Shown here: piece after piece, positions 28,330 to 37,132 of the stretch
Layout of the letters: each line of letters starts with the position of its first letter
Numbering within the stretch: position 1 is the first letter of the stretch
From: Paenibacillus xylanexedens
GTDB taxonomy: Bacteria > Bacillota > Bacilli > Paenibacillales > Paenibacillaceae
NCBI RefSeq assembly: GCF_001908275.1
Contig: NZ_CP018620.1
Location: 5,332,001-5,396,000, forward strand
Direction: 5' to 3'
DNA length: 64,000 bases
Translations under genes and position numbers: made by a program
Notes under the pieces: model-generated
What the model was told of the DNA's origin: nothing
Database searches by the model: none
The model's input: only the letters and a program-made list of their open reading frames with translations

Positions 28330-30033
28330 CTATATCAGTTCCTCTTCATCATCAAACAAATGATGTAGTATCCAACTATTTCGGACATAATCTTCATTAT
28401 TGAGGACACTATATTTCTTATTATTCAAGTGAATAATATTGTCTATACTTATCTCCTCATAATCATTTGAATTAAATCCGAGGGCCGATAAAATTAATTG
28501 TGATTTTATATGATCATTAATATCCTTGAACACCAGATTAAATAATGCTTTTTCTTTACTTTCATCAGACTCTACATTATTTGGACTATCCAGAACAACA
28601 GGAAACCTTAATACTTTTGTATTTAATTGTACCTTGACTTTCAGCAAATTAAAATACCAAATAATTGTTGATATTGCTTTATTACTTCCTCGTGCTTCAT
28701 AATTTTGTTTTATATTTTTAATTTTATCCTCCCTTATTTCTTTTAAATCGAACTCAAACTTGGATTCAGTCATCAATTCTGAATATAAAGAATTTGCTGT
28801 CGTCTTTAAGTCAGTGTACTTTCTTATTTTAGTATTATAAATTTTAATATCCTTCTCTATCTCTCCGAGTTGTGTTAATATCTCATTTAATTCGTGAAGC
28901 ATATTTTCCTTTGCCTCAATATATCCTAGATGCTTCAATGAATCTGACACTCTGGATTCTTTAATTTTCAATTTATTCTCATATACCTCAAGTTTGTAAA
29001 GAAAAGTTTGATATTCTTCTTCTTTTCTTTTAAGCTCCCTGTCAACATCTATCGAAAGTCTTTCAAATTCATCTTGAAGAATGTAATAGTCTTCTAGCTG
29101 ATTACTTTGCTTTATTCTCATTTGTATTTCGTCTTCGACTTTCTGTTGACAAACTAAACATGTGTGGTCCTCAATAAGTTTAAAGTATTTCGTATCTTTC
29201 CCACGCTTTTTAACTACTTCTTCAATGCTCACTTCCAAATCATATTTATTATTTCTAAGTTCAATTAATTTGTTTTTTACTTTCTTCAATCCAGCCACAA
29301 TCTCAGAGTACTCCTCTTTACTCTTCTCTAATTCAATATTTAAAGTATTTAACTTAGTAGGTGCATCCATTCCTTCCAAATATATTGCTAAACGAGCCAA
29401 CATATTGTTAATTGTAGATTGATCCTGCAGTAAGCGTCTTTGCTCTTGTTTAGAATCTTCTAGATCTTTCTTTAATTCGAAATATTCATCGTTAAATACT
29501 CCAAAATGACTGTAAATAACGTTTTCTTTGAATCCAGAGTATTGGCCTAAACCTTTGAACGAACTGAAGGAAGTCCCCTCCATATGATCTTGGTCTACAT
29601 AATTTAACAAGTAGCTAAAAACCGGAGGAGCTATTTCTAAAATATCATCATGTCTGTTTGGTAACTTGATATTGAATTTAAATATGCTGTTTAAGTATTC
29701 TGCAAGTGCTTTTCTACTTGTAGTGCTAAATAATTTCCCGAAATTATGATTATAAATCTTAAAAAGATTTTTGTTTCTGTAAATTTGATATATACTTCCA
29801 GATATACTGAAGTTAATAAAATAACTTTTCTCTTCAAACGTCCATTTATCATCAAATATAGCGTCCGCTCCCATTGTGTGATATATGCTTTTCATCAATA
29901 CTGATTTCCCTACATCGTTTCCATCTTTTGAATCAGACGTTATAATATTAATTCCTTTTGTAAACTCAACTCTTTTTGCTTTTTTATTTTTCAAATCCAA
30001 TATAAGCAAACTATTAATGATTAAGTTGTTCAT
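28330..30033 (-). CDS. SMC-like zinc-hook ABC ATPase of a two-gene nuclease system
   Basis: A 567-residue ATPase. A Rad50/SMC-type head has a P-loop ending GKS (residues 42-44) and a Walker B region PVVLDSPNN near residue 483. Between them is a long coiled coil with a CLVC motif near residue 290, a zinc hook. The domain order matches DUF2326-like ABC ATPases that partner nucleases in ABC-type defence modules (ABC-3C). GAGGAGGG precedes the ATG at 30033, inside the end of the nuclease gene (20-bp overlap), so the two are translationally linked. The ATPase probably senses or grips DNA and licenses the nuclease (inference). Confidence 0.8.
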   Translation of the reverse strand: MNNLIINSLLILDLKNKKAKRVEFTKGINIITSDSKDGNDVGKSVLMKSIYHTMGADAIFDDKWTFEEKSYFINFSISGSIYQIYRNKNLFKIYNHNFGKLFSTTSRKALAEYLNSIFKFNIKLPNRHDDILEIAPPVFSYLLNYVDQDHMEGTSFSSFKGLGQYSGFKENVIYSHFGVFNDEYFELKKDLEDSKQEQRRLLQDQSTINNMLARLAIYLEGMDAPTKLNTLNIELEKSKEEYSEIVAGLKKVKNKLIELRNNKYDLEVSIEEVVKKRGKDTKYFKLIEDHTCLVCQQKVEDEIQMRIKQSNQLEDYYILQDEFERLSIDVDRELKRKEEEYQTFLYKLEVYENKLKIKESRVSDSLKHLGYIEAKENMLHELNEILTQLGEIEKDIKIYNTKIRKYTDLKTTANSLYSELMTESKFEFDLKEIREDKIKNIKQNYEARGSNKAISTIIWYFNLLKVKVQLNTKVLRFPVVLDSPNNVESDESKEKALFNLVFKDINDHIKSQLILSALGFNSNDYEEISIDNIIHLNNKKYSVLNNEDYVRNSWILHHLFDDEEELI

Positions 30034-31087
30034 ATAAACCCTCCTCAAACTTTTTCAAAATGAGCAGAATCAACATCTCGAATTCCTGGTTTTCAACTTC
30101 TAATGGTTTTTCATTCATGAATCTTTCAGAGATAAACCCTATAATTTCTTTATCTGTCCCATTTAAGTAATGAATGTTCTCTAAAATAAATTTTGCGATC
30201 TTGTTCTCTATTAATTGAAGCGGTTTACTTATTTTCAGAGAGAAAAATACTTGTTTCAATGCTTTTGATAGCTTTACTCTCATTCCAAAAAAGGCTTTGT
30301 ATTCTGATTCTATATAGGCACTTGATTTTTCTAAAGCAGTATCTGAATTATCCATGTGTGATTGGAATATCTTTTCAAAATCTTTCTTGGTAACTCCCTT
30401 TTTGATAATAAGGTCATCATAAGTTAATAATTCAAATTCGTAAGAGGCTTTATCAGTAATAATTGTTTGCAAAGTAGAAAATAATGACCTAAGTCTTTTT
30501 ACTTCACAGTCGTAGAAGCTAACAAAAAAAGAAGCTAACTCCCCCATTAGTGTCTCATTTGGGTTAGTAAGATCTATTGTGGTTTTTATGAAGAATGTAT
30601 TCTCAAGTTTTATTTCACTTTGTTGGGACAGTTCTTTTGTCACGTCGTTCTTTATTTTTGTTACGTCATTTCCATCTATACTTTTTAATAAGACACTTTC
30701 TAGATTTGTATGTAGCTTTGTTGTATCCTTTAGAGCAACATTTGAAACGATTGCAAGTTTGATCTCATCCTGTTCCACACCACTTCTATCATATTTAAGT
30801 AAATAAAGCTTTCCTAATACCGATTGCCCTACATCATTTTTTTTAAGAAGTTTGTTTATAGTATAGTTTCCTGTATTGCTAGTCTTTAACTGATAAAATT
30901 CAAAATTGCTATTCGGAAGATGAATTTCAATATCACATTTATAGTCGAATAAGATAATAAATTCATTATTGTTCTTAAGTAATTCTAATACTTTTTTTAG
31001 TCCCCATAACATTTCTATTCTAAATCTATTTTTTGCCATAGATCCTGATAAGTCGTAAGGCAAGTTCATGTAATCCGGAACAGACAA
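30014..31087 (-). CDS. DUF4297 (Cap4-type) nuclease, effector of the two-gene system
   Basis: A protein of about 357 residues. Residues 10-200 match the DUF4297 dsDNA nuclease domain: DLSGSMAKNRFRIEM at the start, Glu25, Asp52 and Glu54 in FDYKCDIEI, and the QxK pair Gln66/Lys68 in FYQLKTS, together a PD-(D/E)XK active site. The C-terminal 150 residues are helical and unrecognised and could contact the ATPase. The frame opens at ATG 31105, but GGAGGG stands seven bases before a TTG at 31087, which I prefer. It is the first gene of the pair. No separate middle component of ABC-3C type was found. Anti-phage function is inferred. Confidence 0.78.
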   Translation of the reverse strand: MSVPDYMNLPYDLSGSMAKNRFRIEMLWGLKKVLELLKNNNEFIILFDYKCDIEIHLPNSNFEFYQLKTSNTGNYTINKLLKKNDVGQSVLGKLYLLKYDRSGVEQDEIKLAIVSNVALKDTTKLHTNLESVLLKSIDGNDVTKIKNDVTKELSQQSEIKLENTFFIKTTIDLTNPNETLMGELASFFVSFYDCEVKRLRSLFSTLQTIITDKASYEFELLTYDDLIIKKGVTKKDFEKIFQSHMDNSDTALEKSSAYIESEYKAFFGMRVKLSKALKQVFFSLKISKPLQLIENKIAKFILENIHYLNGTDKEIIGFISERFMNEKPLEVENQEFEMLILLILKKFEEGLYEQLNH

Positions 31088-31294
31088 TTGTTTCCCTCCA
31101 TTCATTGAGAAGTACTTTTATGTTTATAACAAAATTATTATACAACATTTTTGACTTAATTCCCTTTAAATTGCTATGCATCAGGATTATTTGTTCGAAC
31201 TCTCCTCGCTTAATTCTCAAGTTGAGTTTTTCTACTAGATTAAAGCTAGCCATAATTATTATGAATATAATTTATAATTGCTGTATTTATCTAA

Positions 31295-32092
31295 AGTGTG
31301 TCTTCAAACTATCAAATGGTAATACATAGGTTAAACATATTAGATGAAGACACGATAATAAATCAAAAAGGTTAGGTGGCAGCGGGTCTAAGAACTGTTT
31401 CCACCTGAACGAACACAGCAAGGAGGACCTCACGCATTGGACAGCCGAATCATGTTAAATACAATGCTTTAGGTTGCAAATTTTAGGCACCCCATGGTGT
31501 ACTCTATCTGAACACTTTCCGCATTGAAAAATCTTCTACACCCGCGTTCTACACTAGCAGAAAGTGGGAATTTGGGATGAGGTGCTAAAGTATGTCTCCA
31601 TAGATGCGGATGAGGAAAGCGTCATAAATGATGATACGATTGTTTGCGTCCAACAGCATAGGATCGGTTCAAAAAAAAGGGGGGGGAACATGCAATCGTT
31701 CCCTCGGCGTACTAAGCACCAAAATCCATGTCGTAGTTGATGCCCCGCTTCGTTTCGAATTAATAGGTGGTGAAGCTCGCCGTTCAGGGCTATGACTTCT
31801 ACAACCTATGAAACTGACTATGAAACAAGTATTGGCTGATCGAGCGTATTATACGAATGCGATCCTATCGCTGCTCGGCGAACAAAAAGCTATCTCGATG
31901 ATTCCAAGCAAGAAGAATCGTTAAGAGATTCAACTTATGATTGAGTAGTCTACAGAGAACGTCATTTTGCGGATTACTTTTTCAACAAAGTAAAAAACGT
32001 CTGAGAACTCAATTTAAATTAGCATGTACGTTCAAAGCCTTTTAATTCTGGCGTCCTTTATGATTTGGCTTTCCTGAGTTTGAAGACACGCC
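31295..32092 (+). mobile_element. Decayed IS5-family element with intact ends
   Basis: A 798-bp remnant. Its terminal inverted repeats GTGTCTTCAAACT and AGTTTGAAGACAC are intact, and a CTAA duplication flanks both sides (31291-31294 and 32093-32096), the YTAR target typical of IS5. Inside are broken plus-strand pieces of an IS5-type DDE transposase: a KIHVVVDAP stretch, VLADRAYYTNAILSLLG, IPSKKNR and RERHFADYFFNKVK, separated by stops and frameshifts. It cannot encode an active enzyme. It inserted 208 bp upstream of the nuclease gene start and may have displaced that operon's promoter. Confidence 0.8.
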
Positions 32093-32261
32093 CTAAACCA
32101 TCAGATACCAAATAGACAAGGATTCTTTTGAAGCAATTTCAAATTCTTGTGTCTCCATTGTCTTACTTTTAGCATAAACTTTAACATTAAAATTTTTGAA
32201 AAAATCAATTAAACCATGATTTCCCCTTAACCCATTCCTTATAATTGAATAGATAAATCAA

Positions 32262-33209
32262 TTATTCTTCAACTTCAAAATCAAACCTAAAAACTAAATG
32301 ATCCAAATTCTCAATTTTCACACTAATAACTTCAAATTCATTGCCTTTACCAGTTACTTTTTCAAAGGTAGGATATACTCCAACAAAATAACATCTAATT
32401 TCTCCATTAAAAGTTGTAAGTTTATCTAGCACTTCGAGTAGCTGATTTTTCTTGTTATATGATTGAATCAAATCAGAGTTAAGATATATGGTTATTTCTA
32501 ATCCCTTTTCATTAACCCGAACTTTCTTTTTGAATTTAACTCTATAATTATTTCCGTATTTTTTTAATTTCGTAACTTCTCCCCAATAAATAAGTCCTTC
32601 TTCATCTAAAAAATATTCGCATTTTTTAAAAAATGAAGAATATGACTTCTTCTTCCCATTTATAGTAAGAGTCTCTGTTTTTAGCGTATTAGGATCATTG
32701 TTTTCATAACAATCAATGATTTGTTCAAAATAAGGAGTTTTTACATTTGAAGACCCTTTTGTAATTGAACCAGTACTTTTTGATCGTGTAACTCTGTTTA
32801 CATTGTTATTAATATTCATCGTATCCTCAACTTTTCGAAGAGTTTTCTTGAGTTGAATTGGTTTTACGAGCAAAAATTCAGAAGGTAGTACGCTTTTTTT
32901 CTTATGATTTGACTTTTTAGCATTTACTTCACTAGTAAAATCTTGGTCTATATTATAATAAAAATCACACTTTTTCGGAGAAATAATATGATTATTGAGA
33001 CTTTTTGTTCTAAAATGGATTTTGGTTTTGGTCTTTTCTTTTCTATAAATTGCAACTGGAAGTAATGGTACTCTACAATGTTCGCTTGGACAATGAAAAG
33101 TAAGCTTTCTCATATAATAATTCGAATCATTGCTAAAATATAAATCCCTAGCTTCATATGGATTAATACAATCATTCAGTTCTTCACAATAGGCTTTTTC
33201 AAATTTCAC
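32262..33209 (-). CDS. Unknown protein with CoiA-like zinc-binding N-terminus
   Basis: A 315-residue AT-rich gene. The first 85 residues contain CPSEHC, then a His-Phe stretch (KIHFRTKS), NNHI and KKC. This spacing resembles the zinc-binding N-terminus of CoiA-like proteins (CPxC, then HFAH, then C), an assignment that is tentative. The middle is low-complexity and basic (KSNHKKKS); the C-terminal 140 residues are beta-rich and unrecognised (YWGEVTKLKKYG). GGAGG lies five bases before a GTG at 33209. The gene stands alone between the IS remnant and toxin debris. Function unknown; CoiA-like domains occur in competence and DNA-modification contexts. Confidence 0.65.
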   Translation of the reverse strand: MKFEKAYCEELNDCINPYEARDLYFSNDSNYYMRKLTFHCPSEHCRVPLLPVAIYRKEKTKTKIHFRTKSLNNHIISPKKCDFYYNIDQDFTSEVNAKKSNHKKKSVLPSEFLLVKPIQLKKTLRKVEDTMNINNNVNRVTRSKSTGSITKGSSNVKTPYFEQIIDCYENNDPNTLKTETLTINGKKKSYSSFFKKCEYFLDEEGLIYWGEVTKLKKYGNNYRVKFKKKVRVNEKGLEITIYLNSDLIQSYNKKNQLLEVLDKLTTFNGEIRCYFVGVYPTFEKVTGKGNEFEVISVKIENLDHLVFRFDFEVEE

Positions 33210-33342
33210 AGTTACCTCCAAAAATTATCAAAGAATATAATTAACTCCGTTTTCTGTTATGAGATACTCTTTTAATTTAGATATTCGACATAGTTTTCTT
33301 TCCCCCTCCAAAAACAACTAAATTTCTCCATAAAAGTCGAAA

Positions 33343-33370
33343 AAACCTCTGGTACGAATCCTAGAGGTTT
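33343..33370 (-). terminator. Intrinsic terminator downstream of the GHKL operon debris
   Basis: AAACCTCT pairs with AGAGGTTT around a 12-base loop; the minus strand continues in six T. It would end transcription coming from the GHKL-metallopeptidase operon. Confidence 0.75.
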
Positions 33371-33468
33371 GTATCGTTTATCTTATATTTTTACCTATAT
33401 CAAACCTCCGAATTCACCTATTCCCTTCCCGATGATACACAATTCACTCCATGATCGATTCATTTTCT

Positions 33469-33588
33469 TTACGATGTTTTCAACTTTTCATGTATTCCCA
33501 AGTCTTTAATCTGTTCTTCTTTGGGCACAAGCTCCACCTGACCACGCTTGGAGCAGGTTTTGCCATAAGTATGTAACCCATATGGATT
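33469..33588 (-). pseudogene. Fragment of a toxin-like C-terminus
   Basis: A 39-codon minus-strand frame between two stops, without a start codon or ribosome site. It reads NPYGLHTYGKTCSKRG, later PKEEQIKDLGIHEK, and ends at a stop. It resembles the tip of an RHS/polymorphic toxin. The coding-like residue mix is the only evidence. Confidence 0.4.
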
Positions 33589-33709
33589 TCACTAACCAGT
33601 CAACTTGAGGTGAATTTTTCTAATCGTTTGAATCAATTTAAAGTTCTGATTCTGTCATAACTTCCTGTATGATCCCCCTTAATACCACTCTAGTTGTTAA
33701 TTTAATTAT

Positions 33710-33871
33710 TCAAATAAATGTTCCATCTATCTCACTACACTCATTGAGTATAGTCTTATACCCATAATTAGCTGAAATTCTCATTGAGAATCTGTTCCCA
33801 ATAAGTACATTTTTCAATAATACATTAGGATTGTCTAAATTTTTAAATTCTTCGATCTCATCGTTTCCCAT
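33710..33871 (-). CDS. Small acidic protein downstream of the GHKL-metallopeptidase gene
   Basis: A 53-residue protein starting MGNDEIEEFKN. GGAGGG lies seven bases before the ATG at 33871, better than the in-frame ATG at 33892. It follows the GHKL-metallopeptidase gene by 22 bp on the same strand and so is probably co-transcribed. No family is recognised. It may be an accessory or control peptide of the larger protein. Confidence 0.6.
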   Translation of the reverse strand: MGNDEIEEFKNLDNPNVLLKNVLIGNRFSMRISANYGYKTILNECSEIDGTFI

Positions 33872-33893
33872 GGACTTCCCTCCTGTTTTCAAT

Positions 33894-35333
33894 CTAAAAC
33901 TTAAATAAACCTAAAAATTTCTTTCGTGGTTCATTTTTAATAGCATAAGATGTTAGTTGACCAAGCAATTGAGTTAATCCGTTCTCAAACTCTAAAGATT
34001 TATCATCTGCACCAGTATACGCATGGGCTATTTCATGTAACAGAGTGCCTGAAAAATCGATTACATTACGTAATTGGCTCCGTTTGATCGTAATCCTCTT
34101 TTCTAAAGGTTCCCACAATCCAAGTGCTTCAAAACCAGAATAATCGACCCGCATCGTCTCCGAGATGCTAATTTCTTTTATGTTTTTTGTCTGACTACTG
34201 GGTAGCCAATTTAAGATTAAATCTTTTACAGCAAAAACCTTTTGTTCCTCTTTTGACAAACTAGAGACAGGTATGTAAGTAAAATGAAAACTTGTATTAA
34301 ACTCTTCTCGATAACCTTCTAAATCTCGAATAGGACTCCCCTCTATGTCTTGGAGTTTTGTAAGTCTATAAGCAATGGACTCTGGGACGACCACAACTCG
34401 GTAACCATCATCCTGGGCATGAGTGACTAAAGAACCACCATTCCTCATTTGGTCAGGCGTGAGAAAAATTACATTTTCGTTAGCATTTAAAATTTTACAT
34501 GCATGGAGTTGGACATCTGTCCACTGAAGTTCGTCATGAATATAACCTGTTTCGTAATTTTTCAGATCCGCAGCCATTTCATTAGCAACGACTGAATCAG
34601 TACATGCAAGCAGTATAGATTTCACTCTATCTGTATAAGCACTGCGCCCGACGTTCGTGCGCTCCCGGTTGAGAGCTTTGCGTAGCGCCGCATTGGTAGA
34701 GGTAATATTATAGCTAAACAAGAAATTTTCTTCTTCGGCTACACACAGCCCGTTCACATAAATTCTTGCTTTATTCTCTTTCTTTGGTTTTAAAACCGAA
34801 CCGTAAGACGTTTTTTCTAATATTTCATCTCCTGAAAAATGTAGAAAGAAATCTTTAGCTTGTTCCATGTCCTCATCGTTGACTCCGTATAAAATTACAT
34901 CAGTTCCAACAAGGGTAGGATCAGATGGTGACTGAATTACAGCATGCAGGGTAACGATATCATCAAATCCATGCTTATTGCTCTTGTCCATAGTGATATC
35001 TGCATTACGAGAACGAATCAAGATTTGGATATTTTGACGGTCAAACGTAGCCATTGCATCCTTCAATCCTACGCCAAATTTTCCAATAACCATCTCAGGA
35101 TTATTTAACTTTTCCTTATTTTCGTTTTGTGTAAAGTGCTCATATCGCAAACCACGGCCAAAATCACGAATATGCCATGCTCCCTGCTCATCCTTGTAAA
35201 TATTTGGTACAGACGTCTCTGATAGTAAATATTCATCGAAGGCATTAGCAATTAGTTCTCGTAAAGCGTAGGCAGGGGTCCAATGTTCAAGTACTTTTTC
35301 AATATTTAAGTCAAACTGACGTGCGACTTCCAT
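33894..35333 (-). CDS. GHKL ATPase fused to a C-terminal HExxH zinc metallopeptidase-like domain
   Basis: A 479-residue fusion. The Bergerat-fold (Hsp90/GHKL) ATPase occupies about residues 15-220: the N-box with Glu26 and Asn30 (RELIANAFDE), Asp57-x-Gly-x-Gly61 (DFGRG) and the lid loop IGKFGVGLK (83-91). The C-terminal 90 residues carry LLHEIAHAYTG, with His433, Glu434 and His437, and acidic Glu448/Glu450 as possible third zinc ligand. AGGAGGAGAAT precedes the ATG. The gene heads a two-gene operon with a 53-residue protein and lies in the island. ATP-gated proteolysis, perhaps in defence, is inference. Confidence 0.8.
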   Translation of the reverse strand: MEVARQFDLNIEKVLEHWTPAYALRELIANAFDEYLLSETSVPNIYKDEQGAWHIRDFGRGLRYEHFTQNENKEKLNNPEMVIGKFGVGLKDAMATFDRQNIQILIRSRNADITMDKSNKHGFDDIVTLHAVIQSPSDPTLVGTDVILYGVNDEDMEQAKDFFLHFSGDEILEKTSYGSVLKPKKENKARIYVNGLCVAEEENFLFSYNITSTNAALRKALNRERTNVGRSAYTDRVKSILLACTDSVVANEMAADLKNYETGYIHDELQWTDVQLHACKILNANENVIFLTPDQMRNGGSLVTHAQDDGYRVVVVPESIAYRLTKLQDIEGSPIRDLEGYREEFNTSFHFTYIPVSSLSKEEQKVFAVKDLILNWLPSSQTKNIKEISISETMRVDYSGFEALGLWEPLEKRITIKRSQLRNVIDFSGTLLHEIAHAYTGADDKSLEFENGLTQLLGQLTSYAIKNEPRKKFLGLFKF

Positions 35334-35510
35334 TATTATTCTCCTCCTAAGATATATTTCATATTGTCGTTATGTATGGTCATGAATGAGACTCAACTGC
35401 CAGCAAAACTATAAAAGCTTACAATGAACTGATGATCATTTCATCAACTCATACTGTAATAAACTGTGATTCAAATAAAGAAAATCTAATCCTACTTTTC
35501 GTATTTTAAT

Positions 35511-35600
35511 TCACAAAACACCTTCCTGTAAAGATTCCCATTTTTGAGATGTTAAGGTTAACGCTTGGTAGAGTTCAATGATATACCTGTACTTACTCAT
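35511..35600 (-). pseudogene. Truncated copy of an EndoU-immunity gene start
   Basis: A 29-codon frame starting MSKYRYIIE. It parallels the intact immunity gene at 37113 (MIKYRYTIEYKED) in both protein and DNA (TATACCTGTA, TCATGT on the plus strand) but then diverges and stops. It has no toxin gene beside it. Confidence 0.5.
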
Positions 35601-35677
35601 GTAAGTTTTTGAGTTGACTAGATTCAATTGTGAATCATCAATTAGCCGATGCGGCCTACCACTCTCTTTTTATGAGG

Positions 35678-35824
35678 TCAAATTTCAGATAACTTCATAT
35701 TTAATTTAGGATACTCGGCAGCAACTTTTAAATTTACATCAAGTAACAGACTTAATACCTCCTTTGGGATTGTACTTATACGTTTTCCGCTCATCTGATG
35801 ATGTAAATTTAATTGTTTTAACAT
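35678..35824 (-). pseudogene. Short coding-like fragment of unknown origin
   Basis: A 48-codon frame (MLKQLNLHHQMSGK...KLSEI) whose reading frame stays open another 15 codons upstream without a start or ribosome site. Another coding-like 28-codon fragment lies at about 35880-35965. Together they suggest the remains of one or more lost toxin or mobile genes in the 742-bp gap 35334-36075. Confidence 0.35.
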
Positions 35825-36031
35825 TCTTCTGTGTTGGTCACGTTCATAACTGCACCAGTTTTTTTAAGGACACTAAATAACTCGTTCTTTAACTCTTGTA
35901 TCTTCTACCGCCCCTGATGTGTCTAAACGATACTTTTGAAAAGCTTGGAGCGTAGCATGATCTGTTTAAAATACATTACATATCAATAAACTTAATAACT
36001 AATTAGACTTTTAGAAGTATATACTTAAATC

Positions 36032-36066
36032 AAAAAAACCTCGAAAGTGGGATAACAATCGAGGTT
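36032..36066 (-). terminator. Intrinsic terminator of the EndoU toxin-immunity operon
   Basis: AACCTCG pairs with CGAGGTT; on the minus strand seven T follow. It lies 10 bp past the stop at 36076. Confidence 0.8.
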
Positions 36067-36075
36067 GCGTTGTTC

Positions 36076-36327
36076 TTACGATTCAAATGTTATTCTATTT
36101 GGAAATTGTCCGTTTTCACGATACAGACACATTGCCAATTTCTGAGCCGCTCTATCAAAATAAAATTTCGACTCGTTATTGGCATTTACTACTGGCGTCA
36201 CTTCTTGTATCGTTTCATTCTTTTTATTTAACTCTATCTTTCCCATAATTTGTTCATTCGGCCCAAAATGATAAATAACCTTTCCCTCATCTTCATAATC
36301 TTTCAACAATAATACAAACGAAGCCAC
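36076..36327 (-). CDS. Small protein, possible orphan immunity protein
   Basis: An 83-residue soluble protein. The frame opens at 36423, but TTATGGAGGG stands just upstream of two GTG codons (36330, 36327), one of which is the likely start. The sequence (KDYEDEGKVIYHFGP, then KFYFDRAAQKLAMCLYRENG) is compact and charged, as in small immunity proteins. It ends the operon that begins with the EndoU toxin. No family is recognised; the immunity role rests on position. Confidence 0.55.
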   Translation of the reverse strand: MASFVLLLKDYEDEGKVIYHFGPNEQIMGKIELNKKNETIQEVTPVVNANNESKFYFDRAAQKLAMCLYRENGQFPNRITFES

Positions 36328-36367
36328 CACATTCCCTCCATAACAATTTGAGATGACGTCTGGACAT

Positions 36368-36574
36368 TTATATACCCCAATAATCCTCATCACACTCAAT
36401 CTTTTGTACAGAATCGCAAGCACGTTGAAAATCTGCTTTCGTATAAAGATCCGTTAACTTATTCGCCTCTTCCTGCCAATCGGGACCACACTGTAAAAGG
36501 TAATCTGTAAACCATTCATAGTAGGACGGGTTGATTGGATTCAACAGGATCAATCTTTTATACATCATCATCAC
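36368..36574 (-). CDS. Small acidic protein, possible orphan immunity protein
   Basis: A 68-residue protein rich in aromatic and acidic residues (SYYEWFTDYLLQCGPDWQEE). It starts with four consecutive Met codons and has no clear ribosome site. Upstream, after the stop of the 36658 gene, the same transcript carries another coding-like stretch (QKIVDHADRLLEKINVEF), so this may be the tail of a longer broken gene. It lies inside the EndoU toxin-immunity operon. Confidence 0.45.
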   Translation of the reverse strand: MMMMYKRLILLNPINPSYYEWFTDYLLQCGPDWQEEANKLTDLYTKADFQRACDSVQKIECDEDYWGI

Positions 36575-36657
36575 ACATAGGATCGGCAGAAAGAATCTTG
36601 AAACTCAACATTAATCTTTTCTAATAAACGATCGGCATGGTCAACGATCTTTTGCGA

Positions 36658-37113
36658 TTATTGACTCTCAATCTCACAGATTTCAATATATTTTTTGTTT
36701 ATCCAATCTAATGCTAATTCCGCTTCTTCTTTCAAGATAACGCCTCGTCGGCTTTTATACTGAAAGTTCTCTTTTGCCCACAACAATAGTATCTTTACAT
36801 ATTCTAATGTTTCAATTTCACATGTACTGTCCTCTTCATCTTCTTCTGCAAAGATATCTTCAAAAGTTGTGAAAGACTTATCAGATTTTATTAAGTTCAC
36901 ATTCCCTCCACCCTCGTATAACGTTATTTTCCCTTTCAGTAATTCGATTAAGTTTCCGATCTCTTCCTGGATCGTGGCGAAGTCTCCAAATATATCCGAT
37001 CCCAAAGAATTACTAATCAGATAACCATTCTTTAATGATGAATCGATGCCTAGGTCCACGATAACTTCGTTGAAATCTTCTTTATATTCGATTGTATACC
37101 TGTATTTAATCAT
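36658..37113 (-). CDS. Probable immunity protein of the EndoU toxin
   Basis: A 151-residue acidic soluble protein that starts 19 bp after the stop of the WXG100-EndoU toxin. GGAG lies eight bases before the ATG at 37113. The first residues (MIKYRYTIEYKEDFNEVIVDLG) recur in two truncated copies at 35511-35600 and 41167-41202, which shows that this family is shuffled with its toxin. It contains an acidic patch (FAEEDEEDS) that could bind a basic nuclease. Immunity is inferred from position and composition; the family itself is not named. Confidence 0.7.
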   Translation of the reverse strand: MIKYRYTIEYKEDFNEVIVDLGIDSSLKNGYLISNSLGSDIFGDFATIQEEIGNLIELLKGKITLYEGGGNVNLIKSDKSFTTFEDIFAEEDEEDSTCEIETLEYVKILLLWAKENFQYKSRRGVILKEEAELALDWINKKYIEICEIESQ

Positions 37114-37132
37114 GTTCGTATCTCCAATCTTC

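Noticed and set aside
31026..31253. A 75-codon minus-strand ORF overlapping the start of the DUF4297 nuclease gene, considered as a missing middle component
   Set aside because: No ribosome site, out-of-frame overlap with a well-supported gene, and no recognisable middle-component pattern.
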